From Chitinophagaceae bacterium (GTDB lineage Bacteria; Bacteroidota; Bacteroidia; Chitinophagales; Chitinophagaceae), in contig JAIXOJ010000042.1 of NCBI GenBank assembly GCA_027486835.1, forward strand, positions 1 to 38,509: a DNA stretch of 38,509 bases, written 5' to 3'. Shown here piece after piece: positions 35,029 to 38,509 of this stretch (position 1 is its first letter; each line of letters starts with the position of its first letter). A model generated the notes under the pieces. It was not told where the DNA came from. It saw nothing but the letters and a program-made list of their open reading frames with translations, and ran no database searches. The position numbers and the translations under genes were made by a program.

Positions 35029-36729
35029 TTACTTCATGCTACTTGCTGTTGCATACACTCCTACATAACTACCTACAAAACCTCCAGCTATTTTCGTACT
35101 CAAATGTTTTATGTCGATTTGCTTTGCTAATAATTGACGTGGCTGTTTATTAAAACTGTAGTAAATAGTACAAGCTCCTTCATTTACTTCCAAATAGATA
35201 CTAACAGTTGCATCTACATCCATTGCAGGTATTTCTAACGCGGCAACTGTGCTATTAACACCTTTTATTCTATTTTCTGCTAAAAGCACCATCTTACCGT
35301 TTTGAATGGTTTTACCTACAACAATATTGTTGCTCTCATTCTGTAGTAAAACCATTCCCGCTAATTCATTATCAGTTTTTGGAGTAAATGCGAAGGCTGT
35401 TTTTGCAGTGAATGTTATATGCTGTTGTCTGCGACCTAAAAAAGCAGGATTAACCTTATTGTAAATATTTTTTTCAATAGCACTTAATATTAGTTTTCCA
35501 TTTTCTATACGATACCAATTTTCTTCTGGCGTACGTATCATATTCCATTCAAAGGAAAGTGTTGGTGCATTAAAATCATCTTTCCAAATGAAATTGCCAG
35601 TAGGTCTATTACCATTTTTGTTTAACCCATTTTTGTTTACAATCAATGGCATCACTTTACCACTATCTAGAATAACTGGAATATCATTTTTCCAAGTAAC
35701 AGGTAATAAACAGGTTTCTCTGCCTGTATTGTAATAATCTGTTCTGTAGGGTCTTGTGGCTAAAAAAACAGCATACCAATCACCATTCTTTGTTTGAACT
35801 AAATCCGCATGACCGGTAGAGGTAAACTTGTTAGGTCTTTTTTCTTCTACATCTCTTTGTGTCAAAATTGGATTGATGGCACAGGGCTTATAATCTCCAT
35901 CAATTTTGTCGCTTTGAAAAATAACCTCGCTATGTTCTTCGCCTGTTCCGCCTTCGGCACACATCAGGTAATATTTATTCTTGACTTTATAAATATGCGG
36001 CCCTTCTAACCAAAGTGGATGCTTAGTGGTATCAATACCTCCCTCTGCTATTCTTTTTCCTTTACCAACAATTTTGTCTGTTTGGGTATCATATTCATAC
36101 AACCAAATGGCTTTGTACCCTTTGTATTTTGAAACAGATGGTGGTCCTCCATTGGTAATATATGCTTTGCCATTGTCATCAAAAAAAATGGAAGGATCTA
36201 TGCCCCTTACTTCGGGCAATAGTATAGGTTCGCTCCAGCCTTTGGACAAATCATTGGTTTTTACTAAAAAATTTTTTATGCCACTCACAACCGTACAAAT
36301 CATGTAAAAGGTGTTATTGGCTTCGTTATACCGAATGGTAGGTGCAAAAATGCCTTCCGACAATTCTAATCCATTCAATTTTAGTTGTGATGGCCTATCT
36401 AGTACATGCCCTATTTGCTTCCAACTTACCAAATCTTTGCTATGCCAAATGGGAACACCTGGATAATAGCTAAAAGAGGAGTTTACCAAATAGTAATCAT
36501 CGCCTTTTCGGCAAATACTTGGGTCGGGATAAAACCCTGCAATAATGGGATTGAAATATTGCTTAGCAGGATTGATTTTCTGGTTGAAACAGCTATCATT
36601 ACCTCGGTACTCAAAGTAGTCGAAATAGGCTTTATTGATTTGGGAATTTGAACTAGTGTTTTGAGCAAATGCCTTAATGTAAGTAGCCCCAAAAAGCACA
36701 AATAGGATACTATATTTTATTATCGTCAT
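35029..36729 (-). CDS. Secreted GH43 beta-xylosidase/alpha-L-arabinofuranosidase
   Basis: The 566-residue exported protein has a signal peptide ending AFAQ (residue 23). The five-bladed propeller shows the three GH43 acidic residues: D69 (GFYPDPSI, general base), D178 (VRGIDPSIFFDD, pKa modulator) and E242 (WLEGPHIY, general acid). Residues about 380-566 form a C-terminal beta-sandwich of the DUF1349/GH43 C2 kind (NWYRIENGKLILSA, FLGRRQQH). That architecture is typical of beta-xylosidases and arabinofuranosidases that cleave terminal xylose or arabinose. Its ATG abuts the esterase stop (0 bp between), so the two are tightly coupled. In xyloglucan loci GH43 arabinofuranosidases occur beside GH31 alpha-xylosidases. 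Confidence 0.84.
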   Translation of the reverse strand: MTIIKYSILFVLFGATYIKAFAQNTSSNSQINKAYFDYFEYRGNDSCFNQKINPAKQYFNPIIAGFYPDPSICRKGDDYYLVNSSFSYYPGVPIWHSKDLVSWKQIGHVLDRPSQLKLNGLELSEGIFAPTIRYNEANNTFYMICTVVSGIKNFLVKTNDLSKGWSEPILLPEVRGIDPSIFFDDNGKAYITNGGPPSVSKYKGYKAIWLYEYDTQTDKIVGKGKRIAEGGIDTTKHPLWLEGPHIYKVKNKYYLMCAEGGTGEEHSEVIFQSDKIDGDYKPCAINPILTQRDVEEKRPNKFTSTGHADLVQTKNGDWYAVFLATRPYRTDYYNTGRETCLLPVTWKNDIPVILDSGKVMPLIVNKNGLNKNGNRPTGNFIWKDDFNAPTLSFEWNMIRTPEENWYRIENGKLILSAIEKNIYNKVNPAFLGRRQQHITFTAKTAFAFTPKTDNELAGMVLLQNESNNIVVGKTIQNGKMVLLAENRIKGVNSTVAALEIPAMDVDATVSIYLEVNEGACTIYYSFNKQPRQLLAKQIDIKHLSTKIAGGFVGSYVGVYATASSMK

Positions 36730-38307
36730 TTAGTTTATTTTATTTTTATTATCGTATGGTATATCAGTTCTAAAAGGCGATGCTGGCAAACCATCTATAT
36801 TAAACAGATTACCTACTGGATTTTTTACAAAACCATAGCGTACTGCTACGGGTTTAACTACAGCAGGTGAAGAAACAACTACTTTATTTTTTCGGATTAA
36901 AGCGGTGGCATCTATAAAATCACTTCCATTAGCTGAGATTGAAAAACCAATCAACGAATCGCCATTCGCTTTTAAACCTTTCCCTGTATGGGTAAAACTT
37001 ATTTCAATGGCATCATTCTTTACTTTATACGATTGATACATTGGTCCAGAATAAACTACTTCTTTTTCATTATAAGCTAATGCCCTAGCTGCAAGTGCAA
37101 GACGCTGGCCAACCGGTTTTTTGTTTGTAGGGTGAACATCGGTACTGTCGCCACAATCTATAGTAACAACCATAGCTGTTTTTGATGTATTTAATGCAGT
37201 TAAAAACTGTGCTTCACGTAGTTCAGGTGAGCCTGTCTTAAAAGGTGCAATTTGTACAAACAAAAATGGGAACTCCCCTATTTTCCATTGCACTCGCCAG
37301 TCTTTAATCATGGCGGGAAACAACTTGGCATACATATCAGGGTTTCTACTATTAGATTCGCCCTGATACCATATTACCCCCTTCATTGCATAAGGTATTA
37401 AGGGTTCAATCATGGTTTTATATAAGGTTCCATATTCGCCACTACGCATGGGGTTTGGATCAGCAGGGGCAACAGGTGCAGCAGGTTTTGTTGGTAAGGG
37501 CTTATTCGCAAGTATCGCTAATGCAGAATCAGCCGACCATTTAATCCTAAAAGAATCTTTCAGAGCTTTAAAAACTGCCAGTTTTTCAGGATAAGAAGCG
37601 ACAGTCTGATTGTAATTTTGAAGAACTGTAGCAAACTCTGGATTGGATTGCAATAACTCTTTACGCATCCACCTTTCTATATTAGTGCCTCCCCAAGAAG
37701 AATGTATAATACCTATTGGAATATTATATTGCAAGTGTAATTGCTGGGCAAAGAAATATGCCACTGCCGAAAAACTAATCACATTAGTTGGATTGCAAAC
37801 CTTCCATTGTGAATTAATAGCCGTAACCGGTACCAGTTCATTGTTGTTGCGAGGTAAAGAAAACTCCCGTATAGCAGGATAATTTGCCGCTGCAACCTCT
37901 TCTTCCCAATTGAGTATTGGCTTTTGATTTTTACGGAGTCCTAATGTCTTTTCCATATTACTTTGTCCGCCAGCTAGCCATACCTCTCCCACAACAACGT
38001 TATGTAGTACTACTTCATTTTTTTCGCAACTCAAACGCATATCTAACGGCATTGCGTTTGCTTTCATAGGCGAAAGCTTGGTAATCCATTTTCCATTTAC
38101 AACTGTGGCAATTTTAGTTTGACCATTGTATTGAATGGTAACCGTGTTACAACCTGTTGCATTACCCCATATTGGCACATCTATTTCACGTTGCAGCACC
38201 ATGTTATCGCTAAATAAAGAAAAGGGCTTAACTTGAGCATTAGCAACAAAAGCACTACTCAAAAACCCAATGCAGAGTCCTAACTTAAACCACATTTTAG
38301 GTACCAT
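36730..38307 (-). CDS. Secreted SGNH acetylesterase (sialate O-acetylesterase/CE20-like)
   Basis: An exported carbohydrate esterase of the SGNH fold, likely to remove acetyl groups from sugar side chains. The ATG at 38307 gives MVPKMWFKLGLCIGFLSSAF then VANAQ, a good signal peptide, and 525 residues. The frame stays open further upstream to a TTG at 38406 inside the mobile-element tip, so that extension is rejected. The nucleophile is S116 in AGGQSNME, SSWGGTNIERW is block II, WYQGESNSRN block III, and D390/H392 in STDVHP complete the triad. A proline/alanine-rich loop (PAAPVAPADPNP) is inserted mid-protein. Sialic-acid genes are absent, so the xyloglucan-acetylesterase reading (CE20-type, seen beside GH31/GH95/GH43 in xyloglucan loci) fits better. 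A GGAG-like site lies about 8 nt before the ATG. Confidence 0.8.
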   Translation of the reverse strand: MVPKMWFKLGLCIGFLSSAFVANAQVKPFSLFSDNMVLQREIDVPIWGNATGCNTVTIQYNGQTKIATVVNGKWITKLSPMKANAMPLDMRLSCEKNEVVLHNVVVGEVWLAGGQSNMEKTLGLRKNQKPILNWEEEVAAANYPAIREFSLPRNNNELVPVTAINSQWKVCNPTNVISFSAVAYFFAQQLHLQYNIPIGIIHSSWGGTNIERWMRKELLQSNPEFATVLQNYNQTVASYPEKLAVFKALKDSFRIKWSADSALAILANKPLPTKPAAPVAPADPNPMRSGEYGTLYKTMIEPLIPYAMKGVIWYQGESNSRNPDMYAKLFPAMIKDWRVQWKIGEFPFLFVQIAPFKTGSPELREAQFLTALNTSKTAMVVTIDCGDSTDVHPTNKKPVGQRLALAARALAYNEKEVVYSGPMYQSYKVKNDAIEISFTHTGKGLKANGDSLIGFSISANGSDFIDATALIRKNKVVVSSPAVVKPVAVRYGFVKNPVGNLFNIDGLPASPFRTDIPYDNKNKIN

Positions 38308-38399
38308 AGGCAAACGCTCCAAAAACTGGTTAACATAAAAGTAAATTGTTCTCATTTTGTATAAATCAATCATCATTCGAATGTATTTTCTTGGAGTAA

Positions 38400-38509
38400 T
38401 GGACAAAAATGATGCTGTTTTTTAGACGGTTGATCCAAGTGGACATTTTTGATGCTGTTTATTTTTTCCTATCTGTTCATTTTTTGCACCTGCCCTTTAA
38501 TCTTTGTCT
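38400..38509. mobile_element. Possible terminal region of an insertion sequence (IS21-like), cut by the window edge
   Basis: From 38400 the sequence reads TGGACAAAAATGATGCTGTT, and 40 bp later TGGACATTTTTGATGCTGTT. A weaker third copy, TGTTCATTTTTTGCACCTG, starts near 38475. Ends with several short internal repeats starting TG are typical of IS21-family elements, where they bind the transposase. No transposase gene lies inside the window. The element would begin 93 bp upstream of the esterase ATG. The identification is by repeat layout only. Confidence 0.42.

Noticed and set aside
36730-38307. True sialate O-acetylesterase role
   Set aside because: No sialidase, sialic acid lyase or transporter is present. 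The neighbours point to plant-type glycan deacetylation.
38308-38406. 33-codon N-terminal extension of the esterase, starting at a TTG
   Set aside because: It runs into the presumed mobile-element tip and precedes a complete signal peptide, so the ATG at 38307 is the better start.

Overview
The window looks like chromosomal DNA from a member of the Bacteroidota, probably the Chitinophagaceae or a relative. The signs are AT-rich sequence, many secreted glycoside hydrolases whose signal peptides end in a typical ...A-Q cleavage site, promoter elements of the TAnnTTTG type, and a rhamnose pathway of the RhaI/RhaEW/RhaT kind. Essentially every gene reads on the minus strand, so transcription runs from high to low coordinates. 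No rRNA or tRNA genes were seen.

Layout from right to left, in transcription order. At 38400-38509 lies what looks like the repeat-bearing tip of an insertion sequence (IS21-like, tentative). Next comes a xyloglucan-flavoured set: an SGNH esterase of the sialate O-acetylesterase/CE20 type, a GH43, a five-bladed-propeller hydrolase of uncertain substrate, and a GH31 alpha-xylosidase with a PA14 insert (30924-38307). A 1 kb gene-free interval follows, with an array of CCGCAAAGTTTGCGG-type palindromes and then a promoter/leader module. The largest operon starts there: two GH106 alpha-L-rhamnosidases, two GH29 proteins of one unusual subgroup, a GH27, a GH2 and a third GH29 (14776-29904). A 252-bp array of twelve exact-length 21-bp repeats separates this from a second block: GH2, an arabinose/fucose-isomerase-like enzyme, GH95 and a GntR/LacI-type regulator (6702-14153). 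The last unit is the L-rhamnose catabolic operon rhaT-rhaEW-rhaI-rhaB (392-6457), followed by a terminator candidate, a 3 x 41-bp repeat and the first 16 codons of an unidentified gene.

Working model: secreted exo-enzymes strip terminal L-rhamnose, L-fucose (or L-galactose), galactose/arabinose and xylose from plant-type glycans or glycosides in the periplasm. RhaT imports L-rhamnose. RhaI and the FGGY kinase make L-rhamnulose-1-phosphate. RhaEW splits it and oxidises the L-lactaldehyde to lactate. There is no SusC/SusD pair, endo-acting enzyme or lipoprotein glycanase in the window, so the enzymes either act on small glycosides or depend on a depolymerisation system elsewhere.

The most notable non-coding signal is that the regions upstream of rhaT and of the GH106 operon are recognisably the same module, about 23 kb apart. 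They share an operator-like block, a -7 box at the same position, and a leader with a conserved small hairpin. This links rhamnosidase production to rhamnose catabolism and may include an undescribed RNA leader. The three unrelated short-repeat arrays, all at transcription-unit boundaries, are the second notable theme.
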